Origin: Chlamydomonas sphaeroides
Lineage: Eukaryota; Chlorophyta; Chlorophyceae; Chlamydomonadales; Chlamydomonadaceae
Direction of reading: 5' to 3'
NCBI GenBank assembly: GCA_001662425.1
Contig: BDDC01000162.1
Span: 31,456-95,455, forward strand
DNA: 64,000 nucleotides
The notes under the pieces: generated by a model
What the model was told of the DNA's origin: nothing
The model's input: the letters and a program-made list of their open reading frames with translations, nothing else
The model's database searches: none
Translations under genes and position numbers: made by a program
Shown: positions 33,201 to 43,573 of the stretch, one piece after another
How the letters are laid out: each line of letters starts with the position of its first letter
Numbering within the stretch: the first letter of the stretch is position 1

Positions 33201-36200
33201 GCCACCGCCAGCCGCCATAAGCAGCGAGCCACCATGGTGTGTAGCGCCGCCGCTGCCACCGCGAGGTCCTGCTGTGGCCGCATCGCGTCGCAGATCGCCG
33301 TGCCGCGCCAGGGGATGGGGATTAGGGCCGCCAAAAGCAAACCGCGCCCCCAAGCAGCAGAGCCTTTGGGTCGTCGCTGTCACCGCAGCTGCCAGCCGTC
33401 GAGCCTGGCCCCTGACGCGGCACGCCTGTGGCGCCCCTGCGGCCGCCGCAGGTGGATGACGCGCTGCGGTACCGCGGAGTAAGCAGGGAGGTGCGCGACC
33501 AGGTCGGCGAGTACTTCGACCACCAGTCCACAAACGACCACCCGGGTGAGGCGGGGGGGAGGGGCATGCCGTAGGTTGCCCTCCCCGTAACCGGCGAGAT
33601 GGGCCAGGCTCCGCTGCCCGGGCTCGACCCTGCTGCAGCACGCGTTCGGCGGCGACTTGCTGGACCTGCTCGAGTTGCTGCCGGCCGCGTGCCGCCGGCG
33701 CCTGCTGGGTGCGCCGGTGGCTCGTGGCTCGCTCCGTGGCTCGTGAGCTGGACGTCGTCCCTGTCTGCCGCGTGGCCGGCAGGTCCCGACGGCGTGGCCT
33801 TCCTGCACGAGCTACCCATCGGGCTGTACGCCACCGTCATGGCCGCCATGTTTGGTCCGCGGCTGTCGCGCGTGCAGCTCTTCGCCTACTGCGAGCGGCC
33901 CTTCATCCACCGGCTGGCTCAGAGCCTGCGGCTGTCTCTGTTCATGGCGGGCGACTGCATCTACGACATCGGCTCCGTGGGCCACGACATGTACGTGATC
34001 TGGAAGGGCGCCGTGGGGCTGGTGGGGCCGTGCGGCGACATGGCGGCGCTGCTGTCGGACGGCAACCACTTTGGCGAGCTGGGCCTCATGGCAGCCGCCA
34101 GCCCGCGGCCGCACCGGGCGGTGGCGCTCAAGCCGTGCGACGTTGTTCTGCTCAGCCGCTGGGACCTGCAGGTGGGCTGGGGAGGCAAGTGGCGGCCAGA
34201 GGGTGGGGGCAAGCGGCCGCGGGATCCCGGGCGGGACACGTTCGCTAAGCCGGGCTCGGCCAGCCCGGCCGCCGCTCCCTGCGTCCAGCGTAATTGAGAC
34301 CAACACGATTGGCACGCTGCTGCCGCGTCACCACGTCTGGCACGTGCTGCCGCTTCGTCCGATCCTCTCTACAGCGAACGCCAACTAACAGGACGCCATG
34401 AAGGACTGTTGTGACATGCTGCCAACCCCGTCAACTTCTGACTGACAGGACGCCATGAAGGACTTCCCCGACAGCGCGGCGCTGGTCAAAGAGCGCGCCC
34501 GCAGCAAGCTGGAGGACCATGAGGCGCCCGCCAACAATATTTGGGTAGCCGCCACCGGGTTGCTGGGCCTGGGGCTGGTGGACGGCGAGTGGCTGGATCC
34601 GGACGTGGTCCAGCATGGCGACCAGGATGACGACGACGAGGACAACGACATCATGAAACGAGTGGTGCAGCAGCGCCCTGCATTCAGCAGCGATGGCCAT
34701 GGCGCGGCCGGCGGCAGCAGCGACGGCGGCCGCGGCGGCCGCAAGCTGCCGGAGCGTAAGGCCGGCGGCGGGGAGCGCCGCAGCGTCGTCTTCGGCGACG
34801 GTCTCTCGGGTGGCGGCGACATGAAGCTCGGCCCGCCCGGCGGCCGCGGGCCCGGTGGTCCAGGCCCTGTAGCGGAGGGGCTGCAGCGCGGCCCTACCGG
34901 CGGCACAGACCCAGCTGCTCTGGGAGCGGCGGCGGGTCAGACGCCCGCGCGCGTTGCGTCGTGGATAGCGCAGACCAGCGGCAGAACGTCAGCACCGCCG
35001 GCGATGCTTGCGCGGGCTGCGGCGCCGGCCTCGCGCGCCGCTGCCCCGCCCACCGCCCCCTCCAGCCTTGGTCCCCCGAGCTCGCGTCCCTCCGTCGACG
35101 CACCCCCCGCCAACGCGCAGCCACCTCCCCGGCACACAATTGGCGCCTCGCAGCGCATCCCGCTGCGCGCGGCACCCGGCTCGGGATCAGGAGCTGGAGC
35201 GGGGCTGCCGAGGCCGGCCTCCGGCGGCGGCACGCAGCCGCCAGACACCGCGCACGGCAACACCGGCTGGGGCTCGGCCGGCGAGGGTGCAGACGCCGCT
35301 CGCGCCGGCGGCAGCTCGATGCTGGGCGCGGGCCTGGCCGAGCTGCTGCGCCTCGCGGCGGGGGCGGAGCAGGACGGCGAGGATGCGGCTGCCGAACGGC
35401 CAGCTGCGGACGGGGCTGCTGCTGCTGCAGCGCAACGGCAGCACGACCGGGCTTTGCCGGGCGACCCCAGCTCGGCTCGTGGGGGCGGTTCTCAAGGACC
35501 GGGACCGGCCCTGGCATTGCCCGCAGGCTTAGACGCCACCGCGCAGCTGCCGTCGCCCGCTGCGCTGAGCAGCAGCCGCGGCGCCGATGCCGCGCCGGGC
35601 GCTGGTGACGGCTACGACACCAGCCGCAGCGGCGGCGGCCGCCGGTCGGCCGCGGTGCGGCGGCAGCAGAGCCGCGTCATGATCAGCCAGACCACGCAGC
35701 CGCGACGCACAGGCCCCGGCCTGTGGATCGACTCTCTGCTGGACGAGCTGGAAAAGGAGGACGAGGCCAGCGCCGCCGCCGGCAATGCGTCCCGGCGGGA
35801 CTCTTCCCAGGAGCTTCGGCGGGCAAGCCGCAGCAGCCGGGAAACTGGCAGCGCAGTGACGCCGCGCCGTGCATCACAAGACTCGGGCGGCGGTCGCGAC
35901 GCGCCGCCGCCGGCCCAGTGCCTCTCGCCACTGCGGTCGCACAGCCGCGCGTTCTCAAGAATCAACAGCCGCGCCGCCAGCGCGGGTCTCGGCAGCTCGA
36001 CCTCGGCGCTGCTGGTTCCAGACCCGGCCTGGAGCCCTGCCGCTGTCGCCGCACTGCGCAGCCCGTCGCGCAGCAACCTTGACCCAGCTGGGCTGACAGC
36101 GGCGCCGCCGCGCTCAGGCCACGACCGCGAGGCAGGCATGGTGGACTCCCTCGACGGCCTGCCGCCAAGCGTGCTCGTGCACATCACCTCACCCACCGTC

Positions 36201-39035
36201 CGCCTCGGCCGCCGCGCCGAGCAGCGGTCTTCGGTCGACGCCAGCCTCGCCGAGGTGCTGGCCAGCACCGGCATTGGCAGGCCGCCGCCGGCCGTCGCGT
36301 CAGCGCGACCAGCGCTGGACTCGCCCACGTCAGCAGCTGCGCTTAACGGGCCCTCGCAGCAGCAGGTGCTGCACCTCATCCTCTCTGCGCAGGCGCAGGC
36401 GCAAGCCAGCTCGGCCCGGCGGCGCGGCGAGGGCGTGGGCGCCGGCGGTCGCGGCGCGGGCCTGGTTGCCGCTACGGCCACGGAGCGCCAGGCGCGCCGG
36501 AGCAGCGCCGTCGGCATGACCAGGTCGTCCGCCGCTCCGACCGAGACCGGGGTGGACCGGACCGCGGATGGCGGCCCGGAGCTGATGTTCGGCCGGCCAA
36601 CCACCAAGCGCAGCTCGGCCACGGGGTTCTCAACTCGGGCCTCTGCCACCGGCTTACAGTCGCGCGCCTCCAGCCGCACCGGGTACCGGCACGCCACAGC
36701 CGCCGCCATGGCGGCGTTCGGCGGCTCGCTGCTCACGCTGCCGCTGGCGGCGCTGACGGTGGCTGCGGGAGGCGCCGGCAGCGGCGCCCTGTCCCGGCGC
36801 TCCACCGAGGGCATGGCCTCCACCCGGCGCCGGCAGCCGCCGCCGCGGCACTACAGCACGGCGTCGCTGCTGCAGCGGGGCAACACCGCCAACGACCTCA
36901 CGGCCACCTCGCCCTCGGAGGACAGCTGGAGCGACGACTCAGGCGACGGCGTCAACCTGCACAAGGAGCGGGTGGCGCAGCTGCAGAGGCGCCTGGCGGA
37001 GGCGCACGTGGCGCTGCGCCGGGCCACACAGGAGCCGCTCACAGTGCGTGCACGCAGCGTGCAGGATACCGTGCTGCCTTCGTTCGCGCTTCTTGGTGTT
37101 TTCTTGTGGTGCGGGCCAAGCAACGGACGCCGCAGCGCTGTATGTTGCGTGTACGCAAGCGGTGCCACGCATTGCCCAAGAGGCCGCATGGGCTGGACAC
37201 CGCATGCCCTCGCCTGCATGCGCGCCGCATCCCCCGGCCTGCAGGTGCCCGCCATCGCGGCAGTGCTGGAGCGCGAGTGGGCGTCGCGCTCCGCCGCGCT
37301 GGCGGCGGCGCTGGCGGCGCGCTTCGAGGCGGTGCTTCAGGGCGTGCTGGCGTCCGTGGAGGGCGTGTCGGGTGCGCACCTCTTCCCCGCGGCTCACGAG
37401 CACGGCTCTAACCCATGCCATCGGCCGTGCACCTGCCGACTCATATCAACACACTCGCCCACCCCACGACCTCACCACGCCTGCCCTGCCCTGCCACCGG
37501 CCCCAGGTCGGGCCGAGGAGCTGGCCCAGGGCCTGGGCTCTGTCGAGGCCCGGCTGGCGAACCTCGAGGACGCCCCCGGCGGCGGTTCTCAATTCGCTGG
37601 GGACAGCGTCTTGGGTGTGGCGTTGATCGTGCCCGAGTCGCCCGGAGCCGACGGACTGGGCTCGGCCAAGACAGGCAGCGGCGGCTCGGGCGGCCGCTCC
37701 GGCGGGGCCCTCTCTGGCAGCGGCGTGGGCAAGCCCTCCAGCCTCGTCGCCTCGGCGCACTCAGCGCTGCGCATGGTGTACGGCGGCCGGCCGATGACGG
37801 CCAGCGGTGGTGGCGGGCATGGCAGCTCCGGCGCATCGCGGCCGGTGACTGCGCTGCACCGCGGCCGGGGAGGCGGCTCCATAACGATGGCGCACCAGCA
37901 CCAGCAGCCGCTGCTGCAGGGCATCCTCAAGCGCAGCGCAGCGCAGACGCAGGAGGCACCTGAGGCCAGCGGCGGCAGCCTGCTGACCGACATGGGCAGC
38001 CCGCGGCAGCGCAGCCTCAGCTACGGAGGCGAGGTGCCTGGGCCGGCGGCGGCTGCCGCGGCGGAGGCGGTGGCCAGCCCTCTGCACCTGGACTTGAGCA
38101 TGGGGAACGGCAGCTACACGGCGCCCACGCGGCGCCACGGCTCCATCAGCCACCAGCCGGCTGCCGGGCGGCGCAGCCAGGAGCTCAGCCGCACGGGCGC
38201 CCGGCCCAGCGTCGACGTGGCCGGCGCCAGCACTGGCGACCCCTGGCATGGCGCCCTGCAGTGCGCCTCTCCCTCGCACAGCATGTCCGGCACTCCCCCA
38301 GCGGCGCCTGCAGGGCAGCCGCACCGCCGCACGGCGCAGGCGCGCCGCGCCAGCGTGGTCGAGCCCGAGGCGCTGGCGGCGCCGCAGCACATGTCGGCCG
38401 GGGGCCGTGTGCCGGCCCTGCAGCTGTCCCGTCTGTCGGGCAGCGCGGCCGCTGCGGAGCGGTCGCCCCAGGGCAGCAGTCCGGAGCCGGGCAGCAGCAC
38501 GCTGGGCTACGCTTCTGTGTCGGCAACTGCAGCCGGCCAGCACTGGCTGGCGCGGCCTGCGCAGCTGGGCAGCGGCAGCGGCGAGGAGGGCGGCGCCGCC
38601 AGCCGCGGCGACAGCAGCAGCATGCCCTGCGAGGGCGGGCGTGGGAGCCCGTGGAGGAGCACGGGCAGCGGCGACGGCGCCGGAGCGGCGGCGGAGGCCT
38701 GGCGCAGCTCGCTGTACGCAACCGGCGGCAGCGGCTCGGCACCGCTTGGCGCTGGCCTTGTCCTCAGCTCTGGCCCTAGCCCTGGCCCAGCTTTTCAGCA
38801 GCCTCGACTTCATCCTCGCCGAGGTCCCCCGTCAGGGCAGCTCCTGCAGCAGCCGGACACGTCAGGGGCCGATGACCGTACCCCGCTGGTTGCGCTGTCG
38901 GCCGGAGATGTCGGCGTGAGCCCGCGGAACCTGCGGGCCGGCAGCGCCAGCGCGTCCGGCGCAGGCGGCGCGTCGTCGGCGCCGCTACCCGGGCCTCCGC
39001 CGGGCTGGGTACAGTCGCCTATGCCGTGGGGATAG
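30291..39035 (+). CDS. CNG-type cyclic-nucleotide-gated channel, copy 2 (gap in S1)
   Basis: Tandem paralogue of the preceding channel. Exons seen: 30291-30475, 30637 into the gap, 31201-31325, 31475-31588, 31824-31910, 32091-32192, 32569-32721, 32941-32992, 33165-33236, 33452-33545, 33783-34171, 34449-37043, 37245-37371, 37507-39035. First ATG of the frame is at 30291. Most of S1 lies in the 330-N gap. S2 is FDWASTALFMLDIGIQFR, S4 LGLLKLPRLVRLAKLLNRG, S5 around MRLLVAMLLLVHGSVCLW, pore FGFYRSFLLLLGDRP, S6 AFFYAVMVGSMSLLVANM. The nucleotide-binding exon 33783-34171 is almost identical to copy 1. The tail (about 1400 residues) is disordered, with LWIDSLLDEL, a coiled coil (VAQLQRRLAEAH) and LQGILKR shared with copy 1. 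Introns 37044-37244 and 37372-37506 are open and in frame, so retention would not break the protein. Confidence 0.86.
30648..30977. other. Assembly gap of 330 N inside channel 2
   Basis: Unresolved bases follow a C-rich run and cover the exon that should encode most of the first transmembrane helix of channel 2. The partial exon before the gap (from 30637) encodes only S-W-S-L, which lines up with Y-W-D-Y-L in copy 1. Confidence 0.95.
31688..31728 (+). repeat. Short GTGGGGCTCC direct repeat in intron of channel 2
   Basis: Three consecutive units resembling ACGTGGGGCTCC lie in the intron between exons 31475-31588 and 31824-31910. Confidence 0.6.
34383..34465 (+). repeat. Duplicated 3' splice acceptor plus exon start in channel 2
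   Basis: The sequence ACAGGACGCCATGAAGGAC occurs twice, around 34386-34405 and 34443-34462. The second is the true start of the long tail exon and matches copy 1 (D-A-M-K-D-F-P). The first reads D-A-M-K-D-C-C-D-M and reaches a TGA after 17 codons. It is a partial tandem duplication that leaves a decoy acceptor 58 bases upstream. Confidence 0.85.
37058..37110 (+). repeat. Dispersed repeat fragment in channel 2 intron
   Basis: A 21-base word here (ACCGTGCTGCCTTCGTTCGCG) is also present, on the opposite strand, in the dispersed repeat at 18655-18890, with weaker similarity continuing into CTTCTTGGTG. It lies in the intron between exons 34449-37043 and 37245-37371. Confidence 0.5.
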
Positions 39036-39474
39036 GATCAACTCCTAGATGGGACCGGCTTTGGTGCGTGACCAAGATCCTGAGATGTAGGCTTGTGCGT
39101 GCATATTGTTGTTGCGTTGTGAATAAGCCCATGCTGGCTCATGCCGCGGCGCAACCTCTGGCTTGGCGGCAGCAATTGCCGTGTGAGCAGGGCAGTGGCT
39201 GCACACGCCGAGCCTTGCCAGGTGCAAGCTGTTGCCCTCTATTTCTGTTTCCAGGCGAAGCTTCAAGGGCACAGCACGTAAGCACGAATCAGCAGGGCAT
39301 GTGGTGTTTGAGATCTACACAAGCGTGGGACAGTGGCGTGTTCCTCTACGGGCCGCCATGGGACGTCAGTTGCGGTGACCGCATGTCGGACATCGGCATG
39401 ATCCAGCCGATTTGACAAAGCGGGCAGACGGGGATTGTACCTGACGTGCGCATCAGCAAAACGGTTGGGTCGAC

Positions 39475-39804
39475 GTGACGTTGCAAGGCATGCAAGCGAG
39501 CCTTGCACCACCGGGTATCACGCACATCATCCTTATGGCGCCGTTGCCTGACAGCGGCGCGTGCTGGACCTTGTTAGCACGCATGCGGCATATAGCTGCT
39601 GAAGAACAAGAGCGTTGGCGATTTGCCACGATTCATGCTGGCTGGCCCGCCTGCGTGGCGGATGGGGGGGGGCTTGATCAAGCAAGTGGGACATTCCTTG
39701 GGGCTACTTTCGTTGTGTTGGAAGGTGATGTTGTTGACATCCGCAGAAGGGGGACGGAGGTAAGCGCCAGGGGATTGCGGACGGCTGCGTATGTCGCGTG
39801 CTGA
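39475..39804 (+). CDS. Doubtful 109-residue open frame, possibly from a mobile element
   Basis: Uninterrupted frame with ordinary protein-like composition (ITHIILMAPLPDSGACWTLL, HIAAEEQERWRFATIHAGWP) in an otherwise gene-free and less GC-rich stretch. I do not recognise a family. The opening loosely recalls retroelement polymerase tails, but that is a guess. It has no splice signals, no promoter evidence and no paralogue in the window. Confidence 0.2.
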   Translation: MTLQGMQASLAPPGITHIILMAPLPDSGACWTLLARMRHIAAEEQERWRFATIHAGWPACVADGGGLDQASGTFLGATFVVLEGDVVDIRRRGTEVSARGLRTAAYVAC

Positions 39805-40317
39805 CACAGCCGACACAGCCGGCCCACGGCGAGGGGGTCCTGCCTCCTGCGGACGAACCACGCGACAATCCTAACGGTCGCCCACACGCTGCCGGTGGCG
39901 CGGCGGTGGGCCTAGCACTGACCGTGTATTTGACGTACGGCTAGCGGCGGCCAGAGAAGGAGGCGCGGCGCGCCGCAGCCACACGTGTGTGTGGGGGGGG
40001 GCAGGTGGCTGGATCCTGGATCGCGAGGGCCTGGCTGGCCGACCGGTGAGGGGCGAGGTGCTTTGCGGAAGGCGCCCTTGATACTGGGAGGGCGTAGCAC
40101 TGGGCCCACACGCTGCGCTCCATGCTGCGGACGTGCCTGGGGCCTGGCATACTAATCGCAGTACTAGTACGGCGTCTCGTAATCCGGTGTGTTCATCTCG
40201 CAGTTGTGATAGCTGCCGCACGCATGTGATACCGCGAGGCCGGTGGGCCGGGTTTCCAACCACTCTTTGGCGCAAGCGTACCTCGGCCATGTCCGGCTGA
40301 AGGGACCGGGGTCGCGT

Positions 40318-40490
40318 CCCAGACGAGTCCCGGCATGTAGAGTGCTGGTTGAGAGGGTGGTGGGTGCCTCAACGCCTTCAACTCAAGTAGCCCAACTGGT
40401 GGGGGGGGGGCCCGCAGCCCCAGACGTAGCCACGTAGAACGGCTTGGAGATACGCCCCTTTTCCCATTCGATGGGGACATACTTGTCATA
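40318..40490 (+). repeat. Dispersed repeat, copy B
   Basis: Aligns with the minus strand of 18655-18835: shared CCGGCATGTAGAG-like, GTGGTGGG, ACGCCTTCA, GCCCGCAGCCCCA and GATGGGG blocks in the same order. One frame that is open in copy A has a TAG stop here, so any coding capacity is lost in this copy. Confidence 0.6.
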
Positions 40491-41266
40491 TGGCTGGCCG
40501 GCATGTAGCATTTATGTTGAAAGCTCGTCGGTTGCTCTTACGCCACCTCCGCCATCTGCCGCCAGGCACAGCCAACCTCGCGAGGGCTCAGGCGGGCGTG
40601 CGTGACGGTCCCATTGTGTCGCGACCGAGTCCTTTACTTTAGAACAGCGGCGGAGCCGCGATCGCCGCACGCATGCGGTGTGCCGCACTAGGCGACACCG
40701 GTGCAGCGGCTGGGGCACCCCGTGCCGTGCAGAAGCGCCCCGTGAAGCGCCCCGTGCCGTGCAGCCAGGCAACAGGCACCCACACGGGTACGACGCGTCA
40801 GCGCACAGCCCGCGGCACACGATCCGAGGCAGCGGCGGTCGCTGCACACCCAGGCACGCACCGCCGCATGGCCGCGCCAGCGATGAATGCATCGTGCGCA
40901 GCGCCCACTCGGATGAATGTAGGAGGCAAAGCTGCTCGAGACACCAACACACGGTCACGCGGAATATCAGCGGCAAACACACGCACATCAAGCCCTTGCG
41001 CCCGGACGGCACCCAGTGATGGCTTGGTTCTAGCACCCCCGTCATTCTCCAGCCGCCACGCCGGCCACGCCACAGCGGCCCGTCCCACGAGGACAGCGAG
41101 CACCCAGACCACCCACCCGTCGTGGCGCGAGTGCGAAAAACTACCGGAACGGGGTACCGAAGTACTGCTGCGCCGCCACCCACACCGTTCACGCGCTGCA
41201 GCCCAAACACCTCGGCCAGCTGCCCACTGCCCGGTCCGCGCCCAGTCCGCGCGCTTATGCCCTGTT

Positions 41267-41336
41267 TCGCCTCGCCTCGCCTCGCCTCGCCTCGCCTCGC
41301 CTCGCCTCGCCTCGCCTCGCCTCGCCTCGCCTCGCA
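41267..41336 (+). repeat. CTCGC pentanucleotide array
   Basis: About fourteen perfect tandem copies of CTCGC, directly downstream (on the minus strand) of the lipoate-ligase-like stop codon at 41352, so probably in its 3' UTR. It produces artificial ARRGE-repeat frames that are not genes. Confidence 0.95.
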
Positions 41337-41351
41337 TCACCTCGCCACAGC

Positions 41352-43210
41352 TCACGCCGCCGCCGCGGTAGGATCACTGCTGGCAGCGAACTCGCGTAGG
41401 TCCAGCAGCTTGGTGCCCAGGTGCGGCCGCTGCGCCAGGGCCGGCGCCGCATCCGCCAGGGTGCGCTCCTGCGGGGCCCAGGCCGGGGGCGGTCGCACGG
41501 CAGTCGGCGTCGCAGCCGGCGTCGCAGCAGCGCCGCCCACGGCCGCCGCTGACTGGGCACGGGCGCCGGCGCATGCGCGGCCAGGGCGCTCATTGACGTG
41601 CGCTGAGTGACGCCCCGCCGCAGCCCCGGCCTGCGCCTGTAAGCAGCGCGAGCAACTGCGGATGACCCCCTGCCGCAGCGGCTAAAGTCCCAGGGCCCCA
41701 CCCGGACATCGAAGCCCAGCGCCGGCGCGCACTCGGCCAGCGCCGCGACCAGCCGCCGCCTGCCGGCGGCGCCGCCGTCCTCGGCGCCGGGCGCCAGCAC
41801 ATCGCGCAGCCGCGTCACGAAGGAGCCGTGCGGCCGGCCCTGGGGGTGACGGGAGTATGAGGGTATGACCCAGCACGGGCACATTGGTGGGAGGGGCGGG
41901 CAGGGGCACGCTTCCGTCCAATGCCAATGGACGAGACGCGCATGCGGGCCAGGCACCCGCTGCTGCCACGTGGACGCCTGCTTTCCACAGCTCGCGCAGG
42001 TAGAGGCCAGGCGCAGGTAGGCTGCACAGCCCTGGGCAAACTCCGGGGCGACGGTGCCGCGAGCTGGCCATGTGGCCGCCCATGGCTGCGGGCTTCGTTG
42101 CCGAGCCCAGCGCACAGTGCCCGCCGCCGGGCTACACCCACGAGCTGACGCGGCACATGTCGTGGCCCGCCACCGCCGCCCTGCCGCCCCAAACCCATGC
42201 GGCAAAACGCTCTGGGCACCAAGCCGGGTGGCCTCGTGATGACAGCTGGTGCGGACCCCGTGACGCCGCCCCCCAGGGGCCAGGGCCCACCTGGCGGTAC
42301 TGCGGCGCCTTGGGCGGCTGCCGCAGCAGCGCCATGCGGTGCGGGTGGTAGTCCCACAGGAAGGAGGTGTGGTGCAGCCAGCGGCGGCCCGTGATGGCTT
42401 GGGCGTTGCCGCCCACCTTCCGGCCGCCGCCGAGGGTGTAGTCTGCGTTGCAGTTGCGTTGGGTAGGGGCAGGCCGGTGCAGCGGGGCTGGCTTGGGGAT
42501 CGCATCCGAGCTTTGGGGCCGGGACGGTGTGGAGTGTGGGAGGGTGCGTTGCGGGTGCATGGCAGCGGCCGGCGGCTCGCACCGTTCTCGCGCAGCGCGA
42601 AGTCAGGGCAGCCAGCGGCCGCGAAGGCGGGGCCGTAGAGGCCCTCGGTCCAGGCCATGATAGGCTGCGGGAAGGGCTGGACGTGTGGGAGGTCCGTGCC
42701 CTGCCGGCCGTAGGGGAGGGAGGGGGAAGGCATGGCGCGGCGAGGTGTGCGGCGGCAGCACATTCTGCCAGGCGAGGCACAGCTGTGGCGCAACCATGAC
42801 GGCCGCGGCGGACCTGCATGATGAGCGTGGTGAAGATGGTGTCGTGGTCCACTACCACAGTACCTCCCCCAGTGAAGCGACGGATGGCCTGAATGCCGCA
42901 GTTGACGGCATCCGCGCAGCGGATTAGCTCTGCGGGGCGGCTGGGGAGAGCAGGAGCCAGGCTGCAAGTCGGCGGGTGCACGGCCCTACGCAGCGACAGC
43001 CCCGAGCCTCCCGATGCCCCCTTGCCGCTTCTCAGCCGTCTGCCCTCACCCGGAGATGCCCACAACAATTGCAGGGGTGAAGGCGCCATCGTTGATGAGC
43101 AGCCAGTTATCAGTGGTGGCACGCAGCAACGCCTCTTCCAAGTGCAGCTGCGTATATATCGGCAGCCTTGAAAGACGCAGCACGTTGAGCAGTGGCCGTT
43201 GGTTCGCCAT
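41352..43210 (-). CDS. Lipoate/biotin A/B ligase-fold protein (LplA-like)
   Basis: Six exons in transcription order: 43050-43210, 42814-42940, 42583-42700, 42291-42442, 41702-41839, 41352-41552; phases agree and give 298 residues. The start is ATG at 43210 (MANQRPLLNVLRLS). The fold markers of the BPL/LplA/LipB superfamily are in order: IYTQLHLEEALLR (about 18-30), DNWLLINDG, IRRFTGGGTVVVD (73-85), QPFPQPIMAW, and ENDYTLGGGRKVGGNAQAI (134-152) with the Lys expected to contact the acyl-adenylate at about 144, then RRWLHHTSFLWDY. It most resembles plant members annotated as biotin/lipoate ligase family proteins. It should transfer or activate lipoyl/octanoyl groups, but the exact substrate is unknown. 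There is no clear targeting peptide. The donor of exon 2 is GTCCGC, weaker than usual. Confidence 0.85.
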
Positions 43211-43573
43211 CCTGCTTGCGGCACTCGTTGCCCTTGCGCCGCCCTCAGCGGCTGTTTCTCCTATCTAGATCATAGCAAAGCATATGGATTATGTCCATTC
43301 ATGCGGGGCGGCAATCACTGCACCGCAGAGCCCTACACTGGTCGGCTTTGGATCCGGGCTTTACCAGCCTTTACCCGATCGTCGCTTCCAACCACATCAG
43401 ACGTAGCAGCTAACCTAGAGGCATACACATACAGCCAGAATGTTCACTGCTCAGCGATAAGCTGTGGCGACCGTGACCTTGACCTGTCTGCGAAGACTTT
43501 GACAGCTCTCGTGAACCGCACGCTGCGGCACCCCGCGACAGCACAGCTTGCACAACCACGCATTTCAAGAGCC
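43211..43573. promoter_or_regulatory. Divergent promoter region, lipoate-ligase gene and unknown gene
   Basis: The 363 bases between two start codons that point away from each other. They are AT-richer than the surroundings. No named element was recognised. An open frame on plus continues upstream of the chosen start of the unknown gene, so its true start could lie inside this stretch. Confidence 0.45.

Larger units (their letters stand above)
39036..41351. other. Convergent intergenic region with repeats
   Basis: Lies between the stops of channel 2 and the lipoate-ligase-like gene. No TGTAA was noticed close to either stop. It holds dispersed-repeat copy B (40318-40490), a pentanucleotide array (41267-41336) and a small open frame (39475-39804). 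No gene is firmly supported. Confidence 0.5.

Noticed and set aside
41255..41351. ARRGE-repeat extension of the lipoate-ligase-like protein
   Set aside because: It is the CTCGC array read on minus in another frame; the exon model ends at the TGA at 41352 with consistent phases.
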